Part shown: piece by piece, positions 15,560 to 23,951 of the stretch | Layout: every line of letters begins with the position of its first letter | How positions within the stretch are numbered: position 1 is the stretch's first letter | From: an uncultured Halomonas sp. | GTDB taxonomy: Bacteria > Pseudomonadota > Gammaproteobacteria > Pseudomonadales > Halomonadaceae | Assembly (NCBI RefSeq): GCF_947500835.1 | Contig: NZ_CANMTQ010000009.1 | Span: 62,001-126,000 of the forward strand | DNA: 64,000 bases | Direction: 5' to 3' | Made by a program: the position numbers and the translations under genes | The notes under the pieces: model-generated | What the model was told of the DNA's origin: nothing | The model's database searches: none | Seen by the model: only the letters and a program-made list of their open reading frames with translations

Positions 15560-16096
15560 TTAGCCTCGGCGTTTTTTTTCGTTGTCATCATTCAATGCAA
15601 GATTGCCGCGGCGCTCGATCCAGCCCCCCTGCCCGTTCGGCACAATTTCCAGAAGCTGCAAGGAGCGTTCATCGATATGGGTGATACGGCCGAAATCCGT
15701 GCCCAGATACTCACCGACATATAGTCGATGCACTTCTCCCTCCGGATCGCGGATCAATGCGGAGGTACGCTCATTGGTGCGCAATGTGCCCACCAGGATG
15801 AGTGATTCCAGGGCGTAAGCTTCGAGAGGCTCCCGCGGGCGCTGCAAGTCCGGCGCCAGTTCTTTGCCCAGATCACGTTCCTGTTCGGTTTCCGGACGCT
15901 GAGGCGCAAAAGGGCTGCGGCCCGCGGCCTGATCGTAGGTCACCGGACGATATGCCGGTGCTTCGGGAAGCGGTGCGACCTTGCCCGTAGGGCGGCTCTG
16001 CAATACGTTCAATTGACGCTCGAGACTGCCAAGATCGGCGTTGCCACAGCCTGTCAGCGCCACTATCAGCAGCGGCCCGAGAATTTTGCCTTTCAT
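15560..16096 (-). CDS. pilP: type IV pilus assembly lipoprotein PilP
   Basis: Inner-membrane-anchored lipoprotein that links the PilMNO alignment complex to the secretin. 178 residues with a lipobox LTGC (C17), a low-complexity linker containing the GRSPFAP motif common in PilP, and a C-terminal beta domain (LESLILVGTL onward). It overlaps the pilO stop by four bases (ATGA). Confidence 0.95.
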   Translation of the reverse strand: MKGKILGPLLIVALTGCGNADLGSLERQLNVLQSRPTGKVAPLPEAPAYRPVTYDQAAGRSPFAPQRPETEQERDLGKELAPDLQRPREPLEAYALESLILVGTLRTNERTSALIRDPEGEVHRLYVGEYLGTDFGRITHIDERSLQLLEIVPNGQGGWIERRGNLALNDDNEKKRRG

Positions 16097-16767
16097 GGCT
16101 GGCTCTCCGGTCGGTGGTTATAGGTTTTGGCCAGCATTGACAGTCGCAGCGTGTCCGTCTTTCCTGTGGCTGCTTTTTCTACCGGCTCGAGACTGAAATC
16201 GTGCAAGGTCACGATACGCGGCAATCCAGCAACGCCGGAGAGAAAAGCGGCAATGCGGTGATAATCGCCCTGCACCTGTATATCGAAGGGTTGCTCGGTG
16301 TAGAACTCCTTGAGTATCGGGCTGCGCAGGCGGATGAAGTCGATGGTGAGTTGATTGTCATGAGCGGTATCGCTGATGTTGTCGATCAGTGCCGGCACTT
16401 CGGCGCCGGTGGGCAGCATTTCCAGCAGCAACCCCATACGCGCTTCGAGTTCGCCCATCTGCTCGCGCATCAGTGGCAAATTGGCCGCTTGAAAGGCTTT
16501 GCTTTCGTAGCGCTGAATCAATTCGTGCTCTTCGGCCTGGGCGCCCTCGAGCACTTCGGCGCGCGGTGCCGCCATATACCAGTTCATGGCAGCGAATATG
16601 CTCCCCAATACCAGAGCGGAGCAGAGTATCTTCAGCGATACCGGCCAGCTGGAGGCCTCGCTGACATCCAGCTCGCGCCATTCGAGTTCTCGTAGACGCT
16701 GCCATTCTGCCTTGAGGTTCATGGCTTTGAAGTTCATGGCATTGAAGTTCATGGCCTTGAGGTTCAT
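16093..16767 (-). CDS. pilO: type IV pilus inner-membrane protein PilO
   Basis: Bitopic alignment-subcomplex protein pairing with PilN. 224 residues; one membrane segment at about 43-65, then coiled coil and a ferredoxin-like periplasmic domain. Unusually, the N-terminus is four tandem five-residue units (MNLKA, MNFNA, MNFKA, MNLKA), encoded by four 15-bp repeats at 16708-16767, each with its own ATG. Any of the four could initiate. I list the first, which overlaps the pilN stop. Confidence 0.94.
   Translation of the reverse strand: MNLKAMNFNAMNFKAMNLKAEWQRLRELEWRELDVSEASSWPVSLKILCSALVLGSIFAAMNWYMAAPRAEVLEGAQAEEHELIQRYESKAFQAANLPLMREQMGELEARMGLLLEMLPTGAEVPALIDNISDTAHDNQLTIDFIRLRSPILKEFYTEQPFDIQVQGDYHRIAAFLSGVAGLPRIVTLHDFSLEPVEKAATGKTDTLRLSMLAKTYNHRPESQP
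16708..16767 (-). repeat. four tandem 15-bp ATG-bearing repeats at the start of pilO
   Basis: Four imperfect copies of a 15-bp unit (consensus ATGAACTTCAAGGCC) sit head-to-tail. The unit is a multiple of three, so copy-number slippage would lengthen or shorten the cytoplasmic tail without breaking the frame. Confidence 0.8.
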
Positions 16768-17342
16768 GGCAAATCCTCCTTGGCGTATTGTTCAGCCATG
16801 GCACTGGGCAGGATTTCGGTGACGCTCATGGCGAAGCGCTTGCCCGCACCTTTGTCTGCTGCTTGCACTTCGGATAGCAGCGGAATCGCGAATACCTCGC
16901 TGGCGGCGATCGAACGCAATTGATCGGACACTTGACGATTGGTATCCGCCTGGCCAAGAAAGCGCAGCTGATTTTCGTTTCGGGACAGCTCGTTGTAGTA
17001 CACGCCCTCTTGCAGACTTGCGACCAGCTGATTGAACACACGCACCGTCTGGGGGCGGCTGAACTGCAATTCCCGAATCAACTCGATCTGGGTCAACATG
17101 CGTTCCCGCAGTGCCTGATAGTCACGGATGGCGGCAATATCCTGGTCCAAACGCTGCATGCGAGTTTCAATGTAGCGATTGCGCTGGTGCTGCGCGTCCA
17201 GCGCCTGCTGATAAAATTGCGTCAGCCCCCAGCCAGCGGCGATGCCTAGTAGCGCCATCAGGCCCAGGCTCATCATGAAACGTCGGCTGCGGGTTTCGCG
17301 TTGTGCCTCACGCCAAGGCAGAAGATTGATCTCGATACTCAT
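16764..17342 (-). CDS. pilN: type IV pilus inner-membrane protein PilN
   Basis: 192 residues. The cytoplasmic N-terminus carries INLLPWR, the peptide that docks into PilM. A membrane segment follows at about 24-46, then a coiled coil and periplasmic domain. It overlaps pilM and pilO by four bases each, so pilMNO are translationally coupled. Confidence 0.96.
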   Translation of the reverse strand: MSIEINLLPWREAQRETRSRRFMMSLGLMALLGIAAGWGLTQFYQQALDAQHQRNRYIETRMQRLDQDIAAIRDYQALRERMLTQIELIRELQFSRPQTVRVFNQLVASLQEGVYYNELSRNENQLRFLGQADTNRQVSDQLRSIAASEVFAIPLLSEVQAADKGAGKRFAMSVTEILPSAMAEQYAKEDLP

Positions 17343-18403
17343 GAGCGAGCCCTTATGGCCAGGCCACAGGCAGTCAGCAGCGCCGGTGCGTCGCTGGTCA
17401 ATGCTGCAGCGTTGACGCGGGGGTTGATTGTCATGTGCATGAAGGGATTGGCGATTTCCACCTGCATGCCGCTACTGGCCTCAAGCTTTTCACGCAAGCC
17501 GGGAATCACGCTGGATCCACCGGCCAAGATCAAATGCTTGACCGTGGGATTGCGACCGGTACTGTAGTAAAGCTGCAATGAGCGGCCGACCTGCTGAATC
17601 ACCGCATCAACGAAGGGCATCAGGACCTGGTCCGCATAGTCTTCAGGCAAACCACCGCGCTTCTTGGCCAGTCCTGCTTCTTCCAGACTCAGCCCATAGC
17701 GCTGACGAATGTGATCCGTCAGCTTGCGACCGCCAAAGACCGTATCGCGGCTATAAAGAGTGCGGCCATGTTGCAATACATGAAAAGCGTTCATGTTTGC
17801 GCCAAGATCGACTAGCGCAACGCATTCACTTTCCTCTATCCCTTGCCCCAACTGACGACGCAACTCGCTGAATACACGCTCCAGCGCGAAGGTTTCGATA
17901 TCCACCGCCGTTGGCTCGAGCCCCGCCTGCAACACCGCGTCGGTAAGCTGACCAACCTCTTGTTGCCGGCAGGCAACAAGCAGTACATTCTGCTGGTCCG
18001 GATAGCGGACATTTATACCCAGACGCTGGAAATCGAAGGCAACTTCGTTGAACGGAAAGGGGATGTGCTTGTCGGATTCGAGTTGGATGCGCCCCTCGAT
18101 TTCTTCGTCACTCAATGACGCGGGCAGTGTCAGCGTCTTGGTGATCGCTGCATTGGGTGGAATCGCCACGACAGCACGTCGGCTGCGCGGCCGCGCATGT
18201 TCCACGGCGCGGCCGATGGCTTCGACGACGTCATCCATGCTGCGGATACGGCGCTCCACCACGGCGCCCTCCCGCAGCGGACGTACTGCGTAGCTCTCGA
18301 CGCGGCGCTGTAAGCCACGTCCTTTCAATTCGATGAGTTTGACCGTTGCCGAGGTAATATCGACACCGACAAGCCCCTTAGGGGATGCTTTTAGCCCTAA
18401 CAC
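17339..18403 (-). CDS. pilM: type IV pilus assembly ATPase-like protein PilM
   Basis: Cytoplasmic actin-like (FtsA-fold) protein forming the base of the PilMNOP alignment complex. 354 residues, the same length as Pseudomonas PilM. It uses the GTG at 18403 preceded by AGAGG; a GTG 18 bp further upstream has no ribosome-binding site. Nucleotide-fold motifs include VGVDITSATVKL, VALVDLGANM and LAGGSSVIPGL. First gene of the pil-aro run, divergent from mrcA. Confidence 0.96.
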   Translation of the reverse strand: MLGLKASPKGLVGVDITSATVKLIELKGRGLQRRVESYAVRPLREGAVVERRIRSMDDVVEAIGRAVEHARPRSRRAVVAIPPNAAITKTLTLPASLSDEEIEGRIQLESDKHIPFPFNEVAFDFQRLGINVRYPDQQNVLLVACRQQEVGQLTDAVLQAGLEPTAVDIETFALERVFSELRRQLGQGIEESECVALVDLGANMNAFHVLQHGRTLYSRDTVFGGRKLTDHIRQRYGLSLEEAGLAKKRGGLPEDYADQVLMPFVDAVIQQVGRSLQLYYSTGRNPTVKHLILAGGSSVIPGLREKLEASSGMQVEIANPFMHMTINPRVNAAALTSDAPALLTACGLAIRARS

Positions 18404-18568
18404 GGTGTGGCCTCTTTGCACTTGCGATCATTCGTATAGGGTTTTATCGGCTCCTAGGAAAAAATCATTAGTGCACTTTAGACACTTAGACACTTGTCAG
18501 GGCAGCACTTTCACACTTATTCCTCACAAGGAATCGTCATTGCTGGTTTTCGCATCGCGCGCTTTCTA

Positions 18569-18574
18569 TATAAT
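18569..18574 (+). promoter_or_regulatory. candidate -10 element of mrcA
   Basis: TATAAT, within TATATAAT, lies about 70 bp before mrcA in the divergent pilM-mrcA interval. No good -35 is present at 16-18 bp (best is TTTTCG), so an activator or UP element may help. The same interval has a short tandem repeat AGACACTTAGACACTT near 18479. Confidence 0.4.
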
Positions 18575-18643
18575 GTCCGGTCTGAGACCGTGCGGCATTC
18601 CACCGTTCGCTCGTCACTCGATCACCACGGACATTGATACTGC

Positions 18644-21166
18644 ATGAAGTTTTTCAGACGTCTGCTCGGCTCGGCCCTATGGCTTTTTCTCTCGCTGAGC
18701 GCAGCCTGTGTGCTGGCCTTGATTGGCGCTGCCCTATACTTTGTCCCCGGGTTACCCGATGTGCGTCAACTTCAAGGGTACGAGCTGCAGTCCCCGCTGC
18801 GTATTTATACCCGGGATGCCAAGCTGATCGGCGAGTTTGGCGAAGAGCGCCGTACTCCGGTCACCTTCGACGCCATCCCCGAGGATATGGTGCAAGCCTT
18901 TCTGGCAGCAGAGGATGACAGCTATTTCGAGCATCCGGGCGTCGACCCCAAAAGCCTTGCCCGGGCAGCATTCGAGCTGGCCGCCAGCGGTGGCATCCAG
19001 ACCGGGGGCAGCACCATTACCATGCAGGTGGCGCGCAACTATCTGTTGACCCTGGATAGAACCTTTACTCGCAAGATCCGCGAGATCCTGTTGGCTCTGC
19101 AGATGGAGCAGATCCTCGGCAAGGAAGAGATATTCGAACTCTACGTCAACAAAATATTCCTTGGCCACCGCGCCTATGGCATCGCCGCCGCCGCGAAGAC
19201 ATATTATGACAAGCCCCTGGAGGAACTCACTCTGGCGGAAAAAGCCATGATCGCCGGTCTACCCAAGGCTCCCTCCACCTTCAATCCCTTGGCCAATCCA
19301 GAACGCTCCCTGATCCGACGCAACTGGATTCTGTATCGCATGCGCGAGCTGGGCTATATCGACGCAAGGCGTTACGACGAAGCGGTACAGGCGCCGTTGA
19401 CGGCCCGACGCCACTCGACCCAGGTGGAGGTCGAGGCTTCCTATATTGCCGAGATGGCACGTCAGTTCGCCATCGAACGCTTCGGTGACGATGCCTATAC
19501 CGGCGGTTATCAGCTCTACACCACCCTCGACAGTCAGCTGCAGAAGCAGGCTCGGGAAGCCCTCGTTCAAGGGCTGATCGATTATGACACCCGCCACGGT
19601 TGGCGAGGCGCCGAAGAGACCGACATTCCGCCGAGCCTGGTCGAGGCGCAGGACAAGACCCAGCGTGAAGGCTTGGAGGAAGAGCTGTCTGCTTCGCCGG
19701 AGGTCATACAGACTGCCCGCAAGGCGGCCCAAAGCAGTGAAGTCCAGGTCAGCGGTATCGAAGGCGATGTCAGCAATTGGCTAAAAGTGCTGGATCGCAC
19801 CGTCGTAACAGGCCCCCTGCAGCCTGCGATCGTCGTCGCGACGCAAGATCAGCAGATGCAGGTACTGACAAACGATGCCGAGCTCGTCACTCTGGACTGG
19901 AAGGGGCTCGAATGGGCACGTGAATATCGCAGCCCCAAATGGCGAGGTGAAGCGCCCAAGCGCGCAGAGCAGATCGCTCAACGTGGCTCCCTGGTACGTA
20001 TCCTGCGAGACAAGGAAGGCAATTGGCGGCTTTCTCAACGTCCGAGCATCGAAGGCGCGATTGTCGTCCTGGATCCTCGTACCGGCGCCATTCAAGCACT
20101 ACAAGGTGGCTTCAGCTTTGCCCACAGCAAGTTCAACCGGGCGACCCAGGCCAATCGTCAGGCCGGTTCGATCTTCAAGCCATTCATCTATCTGGCGGCG
20201 TTGCAGCAAGGCAACATGACGGCTGCCACCGTCGTCAACGATGCGCCGGTAGTGATGAGCGACATGGGTGGCGATTGGCGCCCGGGCAACTCCGAAGGCG
20301 AATTCCGTGGACCGACACGACTCAGAGTAGGGCTCTATCGCTCGCGCAACCTGGTTACCATTCGCGTACTACAGGCGCTTGGACTGGACAATGCAATCCA
20401 GTTCCTGGAGCGATTCGGTTTCGCCGACGGGCGCTTGCCCCATGGACTCTCTCTTGCGCTGGGTAGCGCCTCCTTGACGCCGCTGGAGATGGCCAACGCC
20501 TACGCCGTGCTGGCCAACGGCGGTTTCAAGGTCACGCCCTGGTATATCGAGCGGGTGATGCATACCGGCGAGCAGGAACCGCTTGCCGAGTCAACGCCGA
20601 ATGTCGCTTGCCCTTCCTGCCCGGAAGGCGCCACCCAGACCCGTATCGACGGCAAGAACTATCCCGTCGCCGAGCGCGTCGTCGATCCTCAGGCGCTGTA
20701 CATTCTGCGGGACATGATGCGCGATGTGATCGAGCGAGGCACTGGCCGGGGCGCATTGGAGCTGAATCGTGGCGATATCGTGGGCAAGACCGGCACCACT
20801 AATGAACAGCGTGACGCCTGGTTCTCGGGCTTCAACAGCAATCTGGTGGCCACGGTGTGGATTGGCAAGGATAGCAACGAGAGTACCGGAGAATATGGCG
20901 CTCAGGCGGCGCTGCCGGTTTGGAAGGATTTTATGCGGGAAGCCTTGAAAGGCACACCGGAAAGTGTTCCCGAGCGCCCTGGCGACGTTGTTATCAAACG
21001 CATCGATGCGAACAGCGGACTGCTTCTGCACGACGATCAACCCGGCGGTATCGAAGAGTTGTTCCGGGAAGACAATCTGCCCAACTTTGAACCGCGGCGC
21101 ATCCAGCGGGAACTGGAAAACCGCAGTGGATCTCAAGGCACCGGTACCTACGAAGCGATCTTCTGA
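18644..21166 (+). CDS. mrcA: penicillin-binding protein 1A
   Basis: Bifunctional class A PBP that polymerises and cross-links peptidoglycan. 840 residues: membrane anchor at about 9-31; GT51 glycosyltransferase with EDDSYFEHPGVD and GGSTITMQ motifs; an OB-like insertion at about 300-440; and a transpeptidase domain with GSIFKPF (active Ser), SRN and KTGTT motifs. It sits divergent from pilM, the usual place in pseudomonads. Confidence 0.97.
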   Translation: MKFFRRLLGSALWLFLSLSAACVLALIGAALYFVPGLPDVRQLQGYELQSPLRIYTRDAKLIGEFGEERRTPVTFDAIPEDMVQAFLAAEDDSYFEHPGVDPKSLARAAFELAASGGIQTGGSTITMQVARNYLLTLDRTFTRKIREILLALQMEQILGKEEIFELYVNKIFLGHRAYGIAAAAKTYYDKPLEELTLAEKAMIAGLPKAPSTFNPLANPERSLIRRNWILYRMRELGYIDARRYDEAVQAPLTARRHSTQVEVEASYIAEMARQFAIERFGDDAYTGGYQLYTTLDSQLQKQAREALVQGLIDYDTRHGWRGAEETDIPPSLVEAQDKTQREGLEEELSASPEVIQTARKAAQSSEVQVSGIEGDVSNWLKVLDRTVVTGPLQPAIVVATQDQQMQVLTNDAELVTLDWKGLEWAREYRSPKWRGEAPKRAEQIAQRGSLVRILRDKEGNWRLSQRPSIEGAIVVLDPRTGAIQALQGGFSFAHSKFNRATQANRQAGSIFKPFIYLAALQQGNMTAATVVNDAPVVMSDMGGDWRPGNSEGEFRGPTRLRVGLYRSRNLVTIRVLQALGLDNAIQFLERFGFADGRLPHGLSLALGSASLTPLEMANAYAVLANGGFKVTPWYIERVMHTGEQEPLAESTPNVACPSCPEGATQTRIDGKNYPVAERVVDPQALYILRDMMRDVIERGTGRGALELNRGDIVGKTGTTNEQRDAWFSGFNSNLVATVWIGKDSNESTGEYGAQAALPVWKDFMREALKGTPESVPERPGDVVIKRIDANSGLLLHDDQPGGIEELFREDNLPNFEPRRIQRELENRSGSQGTGTYEAIF

Positions 21167-21192
21167 GCATTTGTTCAGGATCAATGACACGC

Positions 21193-21224
21193 GATGGGCC
21201 AGTCGACATATCGGCTGGCCCATC
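21193..21224 (+). terminator. hairpin after mrcA
   Basis: GATGGGCCAG and CTGGCCCATC pair, extended by TCGA/TCGG across a CATA loop, giving a 14-bp stem 26 bp past mrcA. The T-run is poor, so it may be only a weak intrinsic terminator or an RNA-stabilising hairpin. Confidence 0.55.
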
Positions 21225-21300
21225 CGTATTGTCCCTTTCACATCTCGCTGTCGATAGCGTCCTCGCAGGCGCCAACACGAAAGCATCAGGAGCTTTTGAC

Positions 21301-22062
21301 ATGCCACGCTCATGGCTTACGCCAACTTTTCTGTTGACGCTCGCCATTTCGCTTGCTGCTCGGCAGGCAACCGCCGCTTCGTTCTATGCCCCGCCTGCGC
21401 CGGATGAAGCAGCGCCTATCTTTAGTGGTCAAGCAGAGCTTGGCTACACCAAGCTGTCAGGCAATACCGACAGCGAAACGCTGATCGCCAAAGGGCGCTT
21501 GACCTGGCTTACGGGGCGCTTTACCCATAGCCTGCGCGGGGAGACGCGCAAGATCGAGAAGGATGGTGAAAGCAGTGACGAAGAATATCTGGTCGCCGGG
21601 CGCGAACGCTATGACCTGAACGGTCCCCACTATCTGTTCGGTTTTGCGCGCTGGGAGAAGGAGCGCTTTAGCGGGTATCGCTATCAGTTGACCTTCATTG
21701 GCGGCTATGGACGCCAGGTGTTGGACAGCCCCAAGCACACGCTATCGCTGGAGACCGGTCCCGGCTATCGCCGCGACGCGCTCGAGAACGGAAAAATTCA
21801 GGATCTAGCGGTAGGTTACGGCGCAATAGACTATGAGTGGCAGGTTTTCGAGGGCACGAGTTTTCAACAGGAGCTTTCGATAGAAGGCACGCGGGACAAT
21901 GTCACTACACGCGCCTTCTCTGCCATCACGACTCAACTCAACGCCAGTCTTGCCTTGCGTATATCCCACGAGGTCAAGAACAACTCAGACCCGCCGGATG
22001 TTGAGGATGATAAAGTGAATACGGACACCACCACAGCAGCATCGCTGCTCTATCACTGGTGA
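21301..22062 (+). CDS. DUF481 family outer-membrane protein
   Basis: 253 residues from an ATG preceded by CAGGAG. A signal peptide ends near residue 25 (ATA-ASF), and the mature part is rich in alternating beta strands with the SGQAELGYTKLSGNTDSETL opening typical of DUF481 (YdiY-like) proteins, ending in an aromatic residue (YHW) as outer-membrane barrels do. YdiY-like proteins have been described as salt- or acid-induced in some species; the function here is unknown. It converges on maeB with a 12-bp gap. Confidence 0.85.
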   Translation: MPRSWLTPTFLLTLAISLAARQATAASFYAPPAPDEAAPIFSGQAELGYTKLSGNTDSETLIAKGRLTWLTGRFTHSLRGETRKIEKDGESSDEEYLVAGRERYDLNGPHYLFGFARWEKERFSGYRYQLTFIGGYGRQVLDSPKHTLSLETGPGYRRDALENGKIQDLAVGYGAIDYEWQVFEGTSFQQELSIEGTRDNVTTRAFSAITTQLNASLALRISHEVKNNSDPPDVEDDKVNTDTTTAASLLYHW

Positions 22063-22074
22063 ATGCCTGTAATA

Positions 22075-23346
22075 TCAGCCGCCATAGACATCCGCGACAT
22101 TCTGCAACGGATAATGCGAAGGGTAAGGGCGACGCGCTACCCCGGAATCCACCGCAGCTTGAGCAACGGCGGAAGAGACCCGGTCAAGCAAGCGTTCATC
22201 CAGCGGCGTAGGAATGATGTAACCGCTGCCGAATTCCAATGTATCGACTTCGTAAGCATCGAGTACTTCCTGGGGTACTGGCTCTCGAGCCAGATCCTTG
22301 ATGGCATGGACCGCTGCAATCATCATCTCTTCGTTGATCCGGGTTGCACGAACGTCCAGCGCCCCACGGAAGATGAACGGGAAGCCCAGTACATTATTGA
22401 CCTGATTGGGATAGTCGGAACGTCCGGTGGCCATGATCACATCATCACGCGTTTCATTGGCTACCTGAGGATCGATTTCCGGATCCGGGTTGGAGCAGGC
22501 AAATACCACTGGATTAGCCGCCATCTTCCTGAGCTGATCCGCGGACAGAAGATTTGGTCCGGACAGGCCGACGAACACATCGGCGTCTTCGATCGCCTCG
22601 TCAAGAGTGCGTAGCGACGTCTGCGTGGCAAACATCGCCTTGTACTGATTGAGATCGTCACGACCGCTGTGAATCACGCCCTTGCGATCGATCATGTAGA
22701 TGTGTTCAGCCTTGGCGCCACAGGATACCAGCAGTTTCATGCAGGCAATGGCGGCTGAGCCGGCACCAAGACACACAACCCGTGCATCGGAAATCTTCTT
22801 GCCGGCAATATCCAGCGCATTGAGCATCCCCGCTGCCGTCACGATCGCGGTACCGTGCTGATCATCGTGGAAGACCGGAATGCTGCACCGCTCGATGAGA
22901 GTGCGTTCGATCTCGAAGCACTCCGGCGCCTTGATGTCCTCGAGGTTGATGCCTCCCCAGGTGTCGGCAATGCGTGCCACGGTATCGATGAATGCCTGAG
23001 GGCTTTCCGCATTGATTTCGATATCCACCGAATTGATTCCGGCAAATCGCTTGAACAACACTCCCTTCCCTTCCATGACCGGCTTGCTGGCAAGCGCTCC
23101 AAGATTGCCTAACCCAAGGATCGCGGTGCCATCGGAAATGACCGCAACCAGATTGCCCTTGCCGGTATAGAGATAGGCATTCTCGGGATCTTTTGCGATT
23201 TCCCGAACCGGCTCGGCTACGCCTGGGCTGTAAGCCATCGACAGATGCTTTGCGGAAGAGGTCGGCTTGGTGATTTCGACCGACAGTTTTCCAGGGATCG
23301 GTTGGGAATGGTAATCCAGTGCCGCTTGCTTCTTCGCATCTGTCAT
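22075..23346 (-). CDS. maeB: malic enzyme, short NAD(P)-dependent form
   Basis: Oxidative decarboxylation of malate to pyruvate, supplying NADPH or NADH. 423 residues with the malic N-terminal domain ([11 protein letters not shown]; Lys in [12 protein letters not shown]) and an NAD-binding domain ([10 protein letters not shown]). It lacks the C-terminal phosphotransacetylase-like domain of the long E. coli MaeB, matching the pseudomonad gene found beside rpmE. Cofactor preference cannot be decided by eye. Confidence 0.93.
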   Translation of the reverse strand: MTDAKKQAALDYHSQPIPGKLSVEITKPTSSAKHLSMAYSPGVAEPVREIAKDPENAYLYTGKGNLVAVISDGTAILGLGNLGALASKPVMEGKGVLFKRFAGINSVDIEINAESPQAFIDTVARIADTWGGINLEDIKAPECFEIERTLIERCSIPVFHDDQHGTAIVTAAGMLNALDIAGKKISDARVVCLGAGSAAIACMKLLVSCGAKAEHIYMIDRKGVIHSGRDDLNQYKAMFATQTSLRTLDEAIEDADVFVGLSGPNLLSADQLRKMAANPVVFACSNPDPEIDPQVANETRDDVIMATGRSDYPNQVNNVLGFPFIFRGALDVRATRINEEMMIAAVHAIKDLAREPVPQEVLDAYEVDTLEFGSGYIIPTPLDERLLDRVSSAVAQAAVDSGVARRPYPSHYPLQNVADVYGG

Positions 23347-23530
23347 GGGGGTTGTCCAGTTTTCAGGGGTCTGTTCAGGGTATAGAAAAAAAAGCTATTT
23401 CACAATTGACCACAACATTATGTTTGTATTGTTCTTTATATAAAATCAGGAAATTATTTCCACATAAAATCAATGCTCAAAATAGCTACTGTCGTCTGCT
23501 AAAGAATAGTTTATCGAGCCTTACGTACAA
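23347..23530 (-). promoter_or_regulatory. AT-rich maeB upstream region with dyads
   Basis: The 234-bp maeB-rpmE gap is strikingly AT-rich compared with its surroundings. It contains a perfect GGAAAT-T-ATTTCC palindrome at 23449-23461 flanked by ATTTTAT/ATAAAAT copies. A wider inverted pair, AGCTATTT near 23392 and AAATAGCT near 23485, is also present. These look like regulatory sites for maeB, which is transcribed away from it; the factor is unknown. Confidence 0.4.
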
Positions 23531-23560
23531 AAAAACCCGCCATATACCAGGCGGGTTTTT
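23531..23560 (-). terminator. intrinsic terminator of rpmE
   Basis: AAAAACCCGCC, an 8-nt loop and GGCGGGTTTTT, followed on the minus strand by a T-rich tail, 21 bp past the rpmE stop. Symmetric, so able to act in both directions. Confidence 0.88.
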
Positions 23561-23580
23561 CGATCTAGGCAAATTCTTGC

Positions 23581-23796
23581 TCAGTTGCGCTTGACGGCGA
23601 CACCGAAACGCTTGTTGAAACGCTCGACGCGACCACCAGTAGTCGCCTGCTTCTGCTTACCGGTATAAAACGGATGACAGTTGGAGCAAACATCCACGAA
23701 AAAGTCTTCACCAGCGGTGGTGCCTATGGAGTGGGTAGCGCCACAGGAACAGGTTGCGGTGACTTTCTTGTAATCCGGGTGGATACCTTGTTTCAT
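23581..23796 (-). CDS. rpmE: 50S ribosomal protein L31, zinc-binding type
   Basis: 71-residue large-subunit ribosomal protein. C16, C18, C37 and C40 form the zinc-binding set of the C+ form, as opposed to the zinc-free YkgM paralogue. It has its own promoter, a structured leader and a terminator, so it is monocistronic. Confidence 0.97.
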   Translation of the reverse strand: MKQGIHPDYKKVTATCSCGATHSIGTTAGEDFFVDVCSNCHPFYTGKQKQATTGGRVERFNKRFGVAVKRN

Positions 23797-23916
23797 CTTG
23801 AAGCCTCATTTGTCTGTGTACCGCCACTCGATCTCTGCCGAGCACCGTACACGGGTGCGAGATAACCGGTTTCCCCTTTAAGCCGCACTATCGCACAATG
23901 CACAACTTGCCAAGGG
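23797..23916 (-). promoter_or_regulatory. structured 5' leader of rpmE
   Basis: The predicted rpmE transcript has a leader of about 120 nt. A hairpin closes with GTGTAC and GTACAC (23816-23852) and contains an inner CTCG/CGAG stem. It lies just before GAGGC, the ribosome-binding site. Such leaders before ribosomal-protein genes often bind the product for autoregulation, and L31 leader motifs are known in several phyla. Membership of a known motif is untested. Confidence 0.45.
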
Positions 23917-23922
23917 GCGCGT

Positions 23923-23951
23923 ATTATAGCAGAGCTATTATCGGAGACCAA
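23923..23951 (-). promoter_or_regulatory. rpmE promoter overlapping a divergent priA promoter
   Basis: Minus strand: TTGGTC (23946-23951), 17-bp spacer, TGC-extended TATAAT (23923-23928). Plus strand: TATTAT at 23922-23927, with a weak TGCACA 17 bp upstream, would start priA transcription near 23934. The two promoters share the self-complementary TATTATA core. Confidence 0.6.

Noticed and set aside
23898..23951. Upstream ATG start for priA
   Set aside because: Lies before the likely priA promoter, overlaps the rpmE leader and has no ribosome-binding site; the TTG at 23952 is better.
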